A stretch of 64,000 bases of DNA. Origin: Rugosimonospora africana. Its GTDB lineage: Bacteria; Actinomycetota; Actinomycetes; Mycobacteriales; Micromonosporaceae. Below, piece by piece: positions 38,602 through 46,548 of the stretch. Each line of letters opens with the position of its first letter. The first letter of the stretch is position 1. The notes beneath the pieces are model-generated. The model was given only the letters and a program-made list of their open reading frames with translations, was not told the origin of the DNA and did not search any database. The position numbers and the translations under genes are program-made. The DNA lies in the NCBI RefSeq assembly GCF_016862975.1, contig NZ_BONZ01000030.1:186001-250000 (forward strand), written 5' to 3'.

Positions 38602-39318
38602 TCAATTCACCAATCCCGTGATGACGGCGAACGGCACCGACAGGAAGCCGGCCACCAGGACGATGGACAGAACCAGGGCCGTGACGCGGGCAACGTGCTC
38701 GCCGCGAGCGCCGCGCTGGCCGAGGGTGCGGGCCGCGCTGAAGATTCCGTGCCGCAGGTGGGCGCCCACGGCAACGACGGCGAGCGCGTAGAACAGCGTC
38801 ACGTACCAGCGATGCGGCGCGAAATCGGCGACCACGTTGGCGTATGGATGCCCGGGGCTGCCGACCGGGTTCAGTGTCCCGGTCGTCAGGTCGAGGATGT
38901 GGTACACGACGAACAGCAGGATGATCACCCCGCCCCAGCGCATGGTGCGCGCGGCGTAGCTGCCCTGCACCTTGGGGCGGTGCGCGTACCGCACCGGTCG
39001 TGCCCGCCGTGCCCGGCGCGCGAGGATCGTCGCCGCGGCGATGTGCCCGATCACCGCCACGGTCAGCACGGTCCGCTGGATCCACAGGTACCACTGCTGC
39101 GGCAGCAGCGGCTCGCCGATCGTGCGCAGCCAGTGTGCGTAGTGGTCGAAGGGGGTCGCCCCGAAGAAGATCTTCAGATTCCCGGCCATGTGCACGTACA
39201 GGAACAGGACCAGCAGGATCCCGGTGGTCGCCATGAAGATCTTGAGCGCGACGCTGCTGCTGCCCGCTCGCGCAGCCGATCGGGCCTTCTGAGGTCGGAC
39301 TCGGGTGTCTACCGCCAC
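38602..39318 (-). CDS. sdhC: Succinate dehydrogenase cytochrome b subunit
   Basis: 238 residues. A five-helix di-heme B-type membrane anchor that delivers electrons to menaquinone. His residues suitable as heme ligands fall within or next to the helices: H43 (YVHMAGN), H92 (VIGHIAA), H140 (VYHILDL) and H187 (GAHLRH). First gene of the sdhCAB operon; GTG start at 39318. It is divergent from a LysR gene 76 bp away, a common arrangement for this operon in actinobacteria. Confidence 0.95.
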   Translation of the reverse strand: MAVDTRVRPQKARSAARAGSSSVALKIFMATTGILLVLFLYVHMAGNLKIFFGATPFDHYAHWLRTIGEPLLPQQWYLWIQRTVLTVAVIGHIAAATILARRARRARPVRYAHRPKVQGSYAARTMRWGGVIILLFVVYHILDLTTGTLNPVGSPGHPYANVVADFAPHRWYVTLFYALAVVAVGAHLRHGIFSAARTLGQRGARGEHVARVTALVLSIVLVAGFLSVPFAVITGLVN

Positions 39319-39394
39319 GCCTTGGACGGTAAGGAGCGGGCGGTCATTCGTCTAATGCATGATGGGTGAGGGTTCGATAGACGGAGGCTATAGG

Positions 39395-40309
39395 GTGCAG
39401 CTACAGCAGTTGCGGTACTTCCTGGCAGTGGTGGAAACCGGGCATTTCACCCAGGCGGCCGGCCACCTCGGGGTCAGCCAGCCGACCTTGAGTAAGCAGA
39501 TTCACACGCTGGAGTCAGCCCTGGGCGCTCCGCTGTTCGACCGGATCCGCGGCGCGGTCACCCTCACCACGGCCGGCTCGGCCCTGCTGCCCTACGCGCG
39601 GCGCATGGTGGCCGACGCGGACGTCGCCCGCGACGAGGTGCGCGACATCGTCGGGCTCCGCCGGGGCGAAGTCCGCCTCGGCGCCACCCCGAGCCTCTGC
39701 TCGTCGCTGGTCCCGGCGGTGCTGCGACGGTTCCGGGCAGCACATCCGGACATCGCCCTGAACGTGACCGAAGGCGGCTCGCCGGATCTCATCGCCGGGT
39801 TGCTCGCGCACACCATCGACCTGGCTCTCATCGTCGCGTCCGAGGGTGGCGTCGACCCGGGCCTGGAGGCCGCGCCGATCCTGCGGGAAAACCTCGTGGT
39901 CGCGTCGGCCGCGGCCGGCCCGCCGCCCACCGAGAACGCCCAACTCGCCTTCGGCGAGCTTGAGCACCTGTCGCTGGTGATGTTCCGGCCGGGCTACGAC
40001 CTGCGGGACGCCACGCTCGAGGCGTGCCGCAGGGCCGGCGTCACCCCGCGGTTCGCGGTGGAGGGCGGGGAGATGGATGCGGTACTCGCATTCGTCGAGG
40101 CGGGGCTCGGTGTCGCGGTCGTGCCGGGCATGGTGCTGGCCAACCGGCCGCTGCTGCGCGCCACACCGCTCGCCCCGCCGGGCATGCGGCGTACGCTCGC
40201 GCTCGCCCACCGCCGTCGCGCGGTGCTGCCACACGCCGCCGAGGCCCTGCGCGTGACACTGCTGGACCACCTCGGCGACGCACTGCCCGCCGGCGTCCAA
40301 GCGCTGTGA
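39395..40309 (+). CDS. LysR-family regulator divergent from sdhCAB
   Basis: 304 residues. Winged helix LQQLRYFLAVVETGHFTQAA ... QPTLSKQIHTLESALG, then a substrate-binding domain (about 90-295). GTG at 39395 is chosen because CGGAGG lies 7 nt upstream; the frame opens earlier at 39359. Position suggests it controls sdhCAB and itself from the 76-bp gap. Its stop codon lies inside the first unit of a 16-bp tandem repeat. Confidence 0.92.
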   Translation: MQLQQLRYFLAVVETGHFTQAAGHLGVSQPTLSKQIHTLESALGAPLFDRIRGAVTLTTAGSALLPYARRMVADADVARDEVRDIVGLRRGEVRLGATPSLCSSLVPAVLRRFRAAHPDIALNVTEGGSPDLIAGLLAHTIDLALIVASEGGVDPGLEAAPILRENLVVASAAAGPPPTENAQLAFGELEHLSLVMFRPGYDLRDATLEACRRAGVTPRFAVEGGEMDAVLAFVEAGLGVAVVPGMVLANRPLLRATPLAPPGMRRTLALAHRRRAVLPHAAEALRVTLLDHLGDALPAGVQAL

Positions 40310-40376
40310 CGGGCACGTGTTGTGACGGGCAGGTGTTGTGACGGGCAGGTGTTGTGACGGGCAGGTGTTGTGACGG
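40305..40376. repeat. 16-bp tandem repeat (4.5 copies) over the LysR stop codon
   Basis: Units at 40305-40320, 40321-40336, 40337-40352 and 40353-40368, plus a half unit 40369-40376. The consensus is TGTGACGGGCAGGTGT; only the first unit differs (CACG for CAGG). The first copy contains the TGA stop of the LysR gene. Recent slippage or a protein-binding array would both explain it. Confidence 0.9.
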
Positions 40377-40417
40377 CGGGTTCTGCTCGTCGAACCCGCC
40401 GCCACCCAGTGCCACGC

Positions 40418-40822
40418 TCAGTTCTGCTTGGTGGCCCAGAAAATCTTCGAGATCTCGTCGATCTTCGTGAGCAGTTGGTCGGCCACGGCGGGGTCCGCGG
40501 AGCCCTTCGCGCCGCTGGCGCCGGCCAGCTTGGTCGCCTCGTTGAACAGGGCGTGCAGCTCGGGGTACTTCTCGAAATGTGGTGCCTTGAAGTAGTCGGT
40601 CCACAGCACCCACAGGTGGTGTTTGACCAGTTCCGCCCGCTGCTCCTTGATGATCAGCGCCCGACTGCGAAACTCGGGGTCCTGGTTGGCCTGGTACTTG
40701 TCGCAGATGGCTTTGACCGACTGGGCCTCGATCAGCGCCTGGGCCGGATCGTAGACCCCGCAGGGCAAGTCGCAGTGAGCCCTCACCACGGTGCTCGGGG
40801 TGAGGAGGCGGGGCAGTCGCAT
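40418..40822 (-). CDS. sodN: Nickel superoxide dismutase precursor
   Basis: 134 residues. Dismutates superoxide at an N-terminal Ni hook. The precursor has a 15-residue leader (MRLPRLLTPSTVVRA) followed by the diagnostic hook HCDLPCGVYDPAQA. His16, Cys17 and Cys21 become His1, Cys2 and Cys6 after the leader is removed. The rest is the four-helix bundle typical of NiSOD (mature about 119 residues). Removal normally needs the S26-like peptidase SodX, usually the adjacent gene; no sodX lies beside it here. AAAGGAA precedes ATG, and the gene starts 10 bp after the flavin reductase stop, so they form one operon. Confidence 0.96.
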   Translation of the reverse strand: MRLPRLLTPSTVVRAHCDLPCGVYDPAQALIEAQSVKAICDKYQANQDPEFRSRALIIKEQRAELVKHHLWVLWTDYFKAPHFEKYPELHALFNEATKLAGASGAKGSADPAVADQLLTKIDEISKIFWATKQN

Positions 40823-40832
40823 GAGATTCCTT

Positions 40833-41351
40833 TCAGTGACGGTGACCGGGTGCTGGCAAGCTGACAAACGTTCTGTCGTGATAGACCAGCCGCCCGCCGG
40901 CGGAGCCGAGGTACACCTCGGACACGGAGGCGACGACGACGGTCGACTCGCCGACGGGGACGAGTTGCAATGGCGCGCAACGGAGTGCGGCGGCGGCGCC
41001 GGACAGGACCGGCTCGCCGGTCGGCAAGCGGCTCCACCCCTGCTCGGGCGTGAATCGCGGGCCGCCGACGCGGGAGAATTCCCGTGCCAGCTCGGTGTGC
41101 CGCGGCCCGAGCAGGTGTACGACGAAACTCGGCGCTGCCGCCAAGGCCCGGGCCGTCGGCGTGCCCCCCAACGAGAACGACAGTGCCGGAGGCGTGACCG
41201 ACACCGACGTGACACTGGACGCGGTCAACCCCACCGGCCGGTCCGGCCCCTGCGCGGTGATGACCGCCAAGCCCGCCGGATGCCGCCGAAAAGCCGTCTT
41301 GAGCTGTTCACCGACGCCGGATTCAAGGCTGATGTCCACGCGCGACCTCAT
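40833..41351 (-). CDS. Flavin reductase-like FMN-binding protein
   Basis: 172 residues. Split barrel of the flavin-reductase family: AFRRHPAGLAVITAQGPDRP, VGLTASSVTSVSVTPPALSF, then FVVHLLGPRHTELAREFSR. It reduces free flavin with NAD(P)H, usually for a monooxygenase, and can leak superoxide. It is the first gene of an operon with sodN. ATG 41351 has no ribosome site but lies about 8 nt after a TTGAGG-N16-TAGATC promoter-like pair, which suggests a leaderless mRNA. Confidence 0.9.
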   Translation of the reverse strand: MRSRVDISLESGVGEQLKTAFRRHPAGLAVITAQGPDRPVGLTASSVTSVSVTPPALSFSLGGTPTARALAAAPSFVVHLLGPRHTELAREFSRVGGPRFTPEQGWSRLPTGEPVLSGAAAALRCAPLQLVPVGESTVVVASVSEVYLGSAGGRLVYHDRTFVSLPAPGHRH

Positions 41352-41357
41352 CGTTAG

Positions 41358-41385
41358 GTGATCTACACGCGCAGGCTAAAACCTC
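41358..41385 (-). promoter_or_regulatory. Candidate promoter of the flavin reductase-sodN operon
   Basis: Read on the minus strand, TTGAGG and TAGATC are separated by 16 nt, with TAGATC ending about 8 nt before the flavin reductase ATG. A start point at or next to the ATG is expected, that is, a leaderless transcript. Inferred from sequence only. Confidence 0.45.
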
Positions 41386-41423
41386 AACCCGACTTCATGT
41401 CAAACGGCTGGCCGGACCGCGCG

Positions 41424-42347
41424 TCAGGCCGCCGTCCAGGGGCGGAGCTTGTCGGGATTGAGTACCGACCAAATGTGCTTGATCCGGCCTTCGGCGGTGT
41501 CGAAGGCCAGCACCGCCACGGTGACGCCGTTCTGCTGGCTGATCAGGCCGGGCTGGCCGTTGACCATGCGCTCCAGGAGCGTGAGGCCGGGCGCCCGGTC
41601 GGCGAGACGGACACAGGCCCGCGCGATCTGCTCGCCGCCCTCGACCGGCTCGAGCACGGCGTTGACCATGCCGCCACCGTCGGCGATCGCCTTGGCGCCG
41701 GGGTCGAGCAGGCCGATCAGAGCCTCGATGTCTTTTGCCTCCCATGCCTGCTTGAAGGCCCTGACAATGCCGGCCTGCCGGGCCGTGGGGGCCGGGGGAG
41801 ACTGCGAGGCGCGGATGCGGCGGCGGGCTGAGGAGGCCAGCTGGCGGCAGGCCGCCGGGGTACGGCCGACGATCTCGGCCACGTCGGCGAAGGGGTAGCC
41901 GAAGACGTCGTGGAGGATGAACGCGACGCGCTCGGCCGGGGTCACCGATTCGAGTACGACGAGAAACGCCATGTTGACCGACTCGTCGAGGGTGATCCGG
42001 TCGGCCGGATCCATGACGGCGCTGCCCAACCGCCCGACGGGTTGGGGCAGCGGCTCGGGAATCCATTCGCCCACGTAGGTCTCTCGCCGAACCCGGGCCG
42101 AGCTGAGCAGGTTGAGGCAGATGCGGCTGGCGACGGTGGTCAGCCAGGCGCCGGGAGACTCGATGGCCCGCTGCTGTTGCGGCGACATGGCGTACCAGCG
42201 GGCGTAGGTCTCCTGGACGGCATCCTCGGCATCGGCGACGGAGCCGAGCAACCGGTAGGCGAGGTTGATGAGCTGGCGTCGCTCGCTCATGATCACGTCC
42301 AGGGTCGGATCGGTCCGGCCGTGTCCTGGCCCGGGCTCGGTGGTCAT
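41424..42347 (-). CDS. ECF41-type sigma factor with SnoaL-like domain (SigJ-like)
   Basis: About 307 residues from ATG 42347 (MTTEPGPG); a GTG at 42383 is in frame but falls inside the promoter repeat. Region 2 is RRQLINLAYRLLGSVADAED AVQETYARW (contiguous), region 4 VTPAERVAFILHDVFGYPFA ... AACRQLASSARRRI. The C-terminal NTF2/SnoaL-like domain (from GIVRAFKQAWEAKDIEALIG) replaces a separate anti-sigma factor in ECF41 proteins. ECF41 factors typically control a neighbouring gene; here the divergent LUD protein is the obvious candidate. Confidence 0.9.
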   Translation of the reverse strand: MTTEPGPGHGRTDPTLDVIMSERRQLINLAYRLLGSVADAEDAVQETYARWYAMSPQQQRAIESPGAWLTTVASRICLNLLSSARVRRETYVGEWIPEPLPQPVGRLGSAVMDPADRITLDESVNMAFLVVLESVTPAERVAFILHDVFGYPFADVAEIVGRTPAACRQLASSARRRIRASQSPPAPTARQAGIVRAFKQAWEAKDIEALIGLLDPGAKAIADGGGMVNAVLEPVEGGEQIARACVRLADRAPGLTLLERMVNGQPGLISQQNGVTVAVLAFDTAEGRIKHIWSVLNPDKLRPWTAA

Positions 42348-42387
42348 GGTGTCGTCGGCTCCCTCCGTGGCGGCTGTCCTCACATTC

Positions 42388-42454
42388 CGACAAGACAGCG
42401 CACCGGAATGTGAGGTCGCCGCCTCGCCTCACATTTCGCTGGGCTGTCTTGTCG
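42388..42454. promoter_or_regulatory. Large composite inverted repeat between ECF41 sigma and LUD genes
   Basis: Two 28-nt arms mirror each other around an 11-nt centre. Each has an outer 12-mer (CGACAAGACAGC), a 7-nt non-matching spacer and an inner 9-mer (AATGTGAGG). Both blocks pair perfectly. A further CCTCACATT sits at 42378-42386. The symmetry gives each divergent gene the same promoter-side sequence, as expected for autoregulation by the sigma factor. Confidence 0.65.
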
Positions 42455-42502
42455 TACTGGCTGGACGGATAATCATCCAGCGAACAGGAAGCTCAGGAAA
42501 CG

Positions 42503-43132
42503 ATGACTACCTCGGTTTCGGCAACACGGTTCACCGACCCGGCTCCCACCGAGAGCCTGGAGCGGGCGGCCGCCGCGCTGGCGGCGAAGAATTTCGCCGT
42601 CGAAATCCTCGATGACGTCGCCGCCGCGCGTACCCGCGTCAAAGACCTGATTCCCGATGGTGCCAGCGTCTTCACCGGGGCCAGCGAGACCCTCCGGCTG
42701 TCGGGCATCGATGACGACATCAACGCCAGCGGGCGGTACGAGGCCATCAGGCCACGCGTCCTGGCCATGGACCGCGCCACCCAGGGGGACGAGATCCGGC
42801 GGCTGATCGCCAGCCCCGATGTCGCGGTGGGCAGCGTCGCCGCGGTCACCGAGACCGGCTCCCTGGTGGTCGCCTCGGGTAGCGGCAGCCAACTGCCCGG
42901 ATATGCCGGCGGTGCCGCGCGCGCGATCTGGATCGTCGGGGCGCAGAAGGTGGTACCCGACCTGAGCACCGCGCTGCGCCGCGTCGAAGACCACTGCCTT
43001 CCGCTGGAGAACGACCGCGCCCAGCGGGTCTACGGGGCGCCCAGCGCCATCAGCCGCCTGCTCATCCTCAACATCGAACCCCACCCCGGGCGCGGCACCG
43101 TTCTGCTGCTGCGCGAAGCCATCGGATTCTGA
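42503..43132 (+). CDS. LUD-domain protein (LutC/YkgG-like)
   Basis: 209 residues. It matches the LUD fold of lactate-utilisation proteins: AAALAAKNFAVEILDDVAAA, DGASVFTGASETLRLSGID, then VAAVTETGSLVVASGSGSQL and VVPDLSTALRRVEDH. LutC proteins act with LutA and LutB, but neither is present, so this is a stand-alone LUD protein of unknown activity. CAGGAA precedes ATG 42503. It shares a large inverted repeat with the divergent ECF41 sigma gene and is likely its regulon member. Confidence 0.88.
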   Translation: MTTSVSATRFTDPAPTESLERAAAALAAKNFAVEILDDVAAARTRVKDLIPDGASVFTGASETLRLSGIDDDINASGRYEAIRPRVLAMDRATQGDEIRRLIASPDVAVGSVAAVTETGSLVVASGSGSQLPGYAGGAARAIWIVGAQKVVPDLSTALRRVEDHCLPLENDRAQRVYGAPSAISRLLILNIEPHPGRGTVLLLREAIGF

Positions 43133-43179
43133 AAGCTGTGACAGGGTCGTCCAGCCCCCGCCGGTCGCCGTCCAGCCGC

Positions 43180-43456
43180 TCAGGCTGGCGGTAGACCGAG
43201 CCGGTCCGCGAGTTGCGAGAAGGTCGGGGTGACCATCCGCCATGAGCACCGGTTGGGGGTCGGTCCAGAAGTCGCTGGCGACGATCCTGGGGTCTGCGGG
43301 ATCGGTACGGTAGTCCAGCGCGATCGCCACGTCGTCCCCGGGGACGCGGTTGACGGCGATGAAGACGGCTCGTTCGGCATCCAGCCACGGGAGGTCCACG
43401 GGACCGTCGGCGGCACTGCCGCGAACCTGGCGGAACAGCTGTTCGTTCCATTCCAT
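43180..43456 (-). pseudogene. Frameshifted small gene, SMI1/KNR4-like C-terminus
   Basis: Reading from ATG 43456 gives a good coding frame (MEWNEQLFRQVRGSAADGPV, later VFIAVNRVPGDDVAIALDYR and ASDFWTDP). At a run of five G on the plus strand (43255-43259) the sensible frame changes to one ending CSWRMVTPTFSQLADRLGL. Removing one base of the run restores a single frame of about 91 residues ending at 43180. The tail resembles SMI1/KNR4 (SUKH) proteins, which often include immunity or regulatory proteins; this assignment is tentative. It is either a real one-base insertion or a sequencing error in a homopolymer. No clear ribosome site is seen. Confidence 0.6.
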
Positions 43457-43626
43457 GGCCGGTGTCCGCGACGGCGGCAAGGTCGTGCGGCATCGGTGAC
43501 GAGGGTACGGCGTCGATCGGTGTCGTTGCTTTAACCATCGGGCCATACAAATTTCAGACATCCGCACTGTCCGCTTCCGCTGTCCGTCTTCGATGATGGA
43601 CCTCTCGGGAGTTCGGGAGGCCGGAG

Positions 43627-44637
43627 GTGTCGTCCGTATACTGGCTTGCGCGCTCGGGCATCGCTGTCGCGGGCAGGACGCCGCGTCGCGTCAGGCACGG
43701 GCTCGCGTCAACCGTCACCTCGGCAAGCTACCTGGGGTGGCGCTCCAAACGCCTGGTGACGCAGGAGAACATGGCCAAGGTTCTCGGTCTGCCCGTCTCC
43801 GACCCGCGCGTCAAGCGTGCGGCCCTCGGTTCGTGGAGCAACTACGGCCGAACCGCGGCATCACTGATCTGCCTGCCCTATTTGGACATGTTGGATGTGG
43901 ACGCACGCACACAGGATCTGACACAGGGCATGACCTGGCAGGAGTGCCTGCGGTTGGCGATGGCACCCGGCAAGGGTGTGGTCGTCACGACCGGGCACTT
44001 TGGAAGCTGGGACCTCGCCGGTGCCATCGCCGCGCGCCACGTCCCGCTGTCGGCCGTCGCGGACACGTTCAAGGATCCGCGACTGAACCACCTTCTGCAG
44101 GGACACCGGCGAGACAAGAGCGTCGAGATCATCCCGGTGTCCAGCGCCATCCGCGGCGCACTGCAGGAACTGGTGGCGAGTCGGGCGGTCGCGATCGTCA
44201 TCGACCGTCCGGTGACCAGGGGACGAGGCGTGGAGGTGACGTTCTTCGGCCACAAGACCTACGTACCCGTCGGCTCGGCGGCGCTGTCCGTCAAGTCGGG
44301 CGCGGCGATCATGCCGGGCTATGTCTGGTACGCACCCAACAACCGCTACTACATCCGGGCGTTCCCGCCGATGTTCCCGCGCCCGGTCAGCGACAACTCG
44401 CAGAGGATGCGGGAGGTTCAGCGCCTGACACAGTACATGTTCGCGTGCCAGGAGGAGGTGGTGCGGCAGTGTCCGACGCAGTGGTTCATGTTCCGCCAGT
44501 TCTGGCCGGTCGACACCGGGATCAGCCCTCTCGAACCCGGCGCTCCGCACGGGACTGCCGGCGCCGACGGGCCATGCGGCGCGGGGGGTCCACAAACCAG
44601 CTCCACGCACACTGCGCGACGTAGGCCGCGGGGTTGA
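43627..44637 (+). CDS. LpxL/HtrB-family acyltransferase (PIM acyltransferase-like)
   Basis: 336 residues. A membrane-associated acyltransferase with the HX4D catalytic motif (TTGHFGSWD) and a downstream AIVIDRPVTRGRG block. In actinobacteria this family acylates phosphatidylinositol mannosides or other glycolipids. The last ~35 residues are a low-complexity tail that lies within a 116-bp overlap with the convergent PHP gene. GTG 43627 follows GGAGGCCGGAG. Confidence 0.85.
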   Translation: MSSVYWLARSGIAVAGRTPRRVRHGLASTVTSASYLGWRSKRLVTQENMAKVLGLPVSDPRVKRAALGSWSNYGRTAASLICLPYLDMLDVDARTQDLTQGMTWQECLRLAMAPGKGVVVTTGHFGSWDLAGAIAARHVPLSAVADTFKDPRLNHLLQGHRRDKSVEIIPVSSAIRGALQELVASRAVAIVIDRPVTRGRGVEVTFFGHKTYVPVGSAALSVKSGAAIMPGYVWYAPNNRYYIRAFPPMFPRPVSDNSQRMREVQRLTQYMFACQEEVVRQCPTQWFMFRQFWPVDTGISPLEPGAPHGTAGADGPCGAGGPQTSSTHTARRRPRG

Positions 44638-45316
44638 GGCGAGCCGGCCGCTGCTCCTGTCCGCCGGCACGCGTCGTGCGGTCGATGATGGCCCGGCGCA
44701 GGTCATCGGGTGTGGTACCGGGAAACAGCGTGTACCCGGCACCGACGTGCTGCCAGAAGTGCGCGTCGCTCGCACCGATCTCGGCCAGGCCCCACTCCTG
44801 GTTCGCCGAACGGACAGCCGCGCGTTGAGCCGCGTTGGCCGGACTGGGGTTGTATGCCTCGACGGCGTCGATCTCGTATCCCGCGGTGAGCAGCGAATCG
44901 ATCCTGCGCCGGCTCAGGCTCGGCACCAGCCGCCCGAGCGGGTGCGGCACGATCACCAGTCCGCCCTGCTCCTTGATGGCGTCGATGCTCTCCTCGACCG
45001 GCCGCATCGGCCTGGGTGCCTTCCCGACGAACAGGCCGAGGAGGTGACCCTGACGGGTCGAGACCTCGACACCGGTGATCAGCCGCACTCCGGAGTCCTG
45101 TTTGGCCAGCAACTCCTCGACCCGCCGCGCACCCTCGACATGGTCGTGATCGGTGACCGCGATCAGTGTCAGTCGCTTGCACGTGGCTGTCTCGACCAGT
45201 CGCGACGGACTGATCCAGCCGTCGCCCAGGTTGGTGTGCAGGTGAAGGTCGGCCATGCCGCGACCGGTGGCGAACGGGGTGCGTCCGCCTTCCGGCGTGC
45301 CGCTCGTCTCGTCCAC
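44522..45316 (-). CDS. PHP-domain metal-dependent phosphoesterase
   Basis: 264 residues. Metal-binding motifs of the PHP family: ADLHLHTNLGDGWISP, AVTDHDHVEGARR, GVEVST, VIVPHPLGR and ASDAHFW. It is similar to stand-alone PHP phosphatases acting on nucleotides, sugar phosphates or lipids. It lies 32 bp downstream of the patatin gene on the same strand and is probably co-transcribed. Its Arg-rich C-terminus (RRMARRRRQSRAERRVREG) lies in the overlap with the acyltransferase gene. Confidence 0.9.
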   Translation of the reverse strand: MDETSGTPEGGRTPFATGRGMADLHLHTNLGDGWISPSRLVETATCKRLTLIAVTDHDHVEGARRVEELLAKQDSGVRLITGVEVSTRQGHLLGLFVGKAPRPMRPVEESIDAIKEQGGLVIVPHPLGRLVPSLSRRRIDSLLTAGYEIDAVEAYNPSPANAAQRAAVRSANQEWGLAEIGASDAHFWQHVGAGYTLFPGTTPDDLRRAIIDRTTRAGGQEQRPARLNPAAYVAQCAWSWFVDPPRRMARRRRQSRAERRVREG

Positions 45317-45348
45317 GTCACGATCCTAGGCGGGGCGGCGTGCGATCG

Positions 45349-46347
45349 TCAGAGGAGCGTCACGCGGGTCGCCTCCCGCTTGCCTTGGGCGAAACCGGCA
45401 CGGGCGGCGGGGATGCGGGTCGTCGGATCCATCTGGTTCGTGCCCATCGCGGCTCGGGAGTCGGTGTCCGGTGTGATCACCTCGACGTGGCTGCCCTGCT
45501 CGCGCAGGGCCTCGACCTGGCCTGCCAGGTCCGCGCCCGGAAATCTGCGCAGGCCCTCGAACTGGCCTGCCGGCAGCGGCCCCTTCCGCTCGCTGAACGG
45601 CGACAGCACCACGACGTTCGCGTAGCCCGAGGCAAGGTCAGCGTTGTCGGCGGAGCGCACGCCACCGTTGATGTAGCGGGTGCCGTTGATGCTGTGGGTG
45701 GGGCCCGCACCGGGCAGCGCGGTGGCGGCGGTGACCGCGTCCACCAGCTCGACTCCGGAATCGCGGTCGAACGCGGCCAACTCGCCGGTACGCGCGTCGA
45801 CGGCCACCACGACCATCGGCCGGTCCGGCCACTCACGGCGAGGCAACCGGGCGGCGACCAATGCGCGCCGCTGTCCCGCCGCCGCCGGTCCGAATGTGGC
45901 GTCGCTCTCCAACCCGAACGCGCCCATCGCACGTCGCAGGTCGGCTGCCGAGGTGGCGGCGGCGCCGATGGCCCTCATCCTCTCGAACACCGCGGCCATC
46001 GGCAGGGACGGCGGCTGTTCCCGGTTTTGTCCGACCGGTCGATTCGGCTCGGACAGCACCGAGGCCAACAGTTCGGCCGGCGGTATGCCGCTGCGCACCC
46101 ACGCTGCGACGGTGGCACCGGACGAGGTGCCGACCACCAGATCGGCGGCCTCTGTCAGATCGAGACCGGCTTCGGCCAGACCCGCGACGACACCGACCGC
46201 CCATGCGTTTCCGGCAGCCCCACCGGCACCGACAACCAGAGCGATGTTGCGACCCACCTGCGGGTGCGGTGCGCGTCGCACCGAGTCGGGCGTGAGGGAG
46301 TGGGCTTCGTCCCCGGTCGACGGGAACGATTCGTGAGATTGCGACAT
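45349..46347 (-). CDS. Patatin-like phospholipase family protein
   Basis: 332 residues. A Gly-rich oxyanion loop (VVGAGGAAGNAWAVGV) and GTSSG with nucleophile Ser75 mark a patatin fold. The second dyad residue normally sits in a D-G-[GA] motif; here it reads N227-G-G (RYINGGVRSADNADLASGY), so the catalytic Asp is replaced by Asn. Either Asp234 (in SADNADL) substitutes or activity is lost or altered. AAAGGGA precedes ATG 46347. First gene of a likely two-gene unit with the PHP gene. Confidence 0.88.
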   Translation of the reverse strand: MSQSHESFPSTGDEAHSLTPDSVRRAPHPQVGRNIALVVGAGGAAGNAWAVGVVAGLAEAGLDLTEAADLVVGTSSGATVAAWVRSGIPPAELLASVLSEPNRPVGQNREQPPSLPMAAVFERMRAIGAAATSAADLRRAMGAFGLESDATFGPAAAGQRRALVAARLPRREWPDRPMVVVAVDARTGELAAFDRDSGVELVDAVTAATALPGAGPTHSINGTRYINGGVRSADNADLASGYANVVVLSPFSERKGPLPAGQFEGLRRFPGADLAGQVEALREQGSHVEVITPDTDSRAAMGTNQMDPTTRIPAARAGFAQGKREATRVTLL

Positions 46348-46548
46348 GTCGTGGTCCCTTTCAAGGCATCCGAGATGCGGGCGCCCGAGGACCGATGACG
46401 ACGAAGCTCTAGAGGCTCCGGCGCGAAGGGGTGAGCACCCGACCGTGAACGAAAATCGGACTCACCTCCTTGGGTCGTGCGCGACGACAGCGCGCGCCTG
46501 AACGAATTCGGCTCGAACAATAGCCGGGTGACGAGCCCCGCGCAAACG

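Noticed and set aside
40305-40376. CRISPR array
   Set aside because: Units are 16 bp, directly abutting with no unique spacers, and no cas gene is present; it is a simple tandem repeat.
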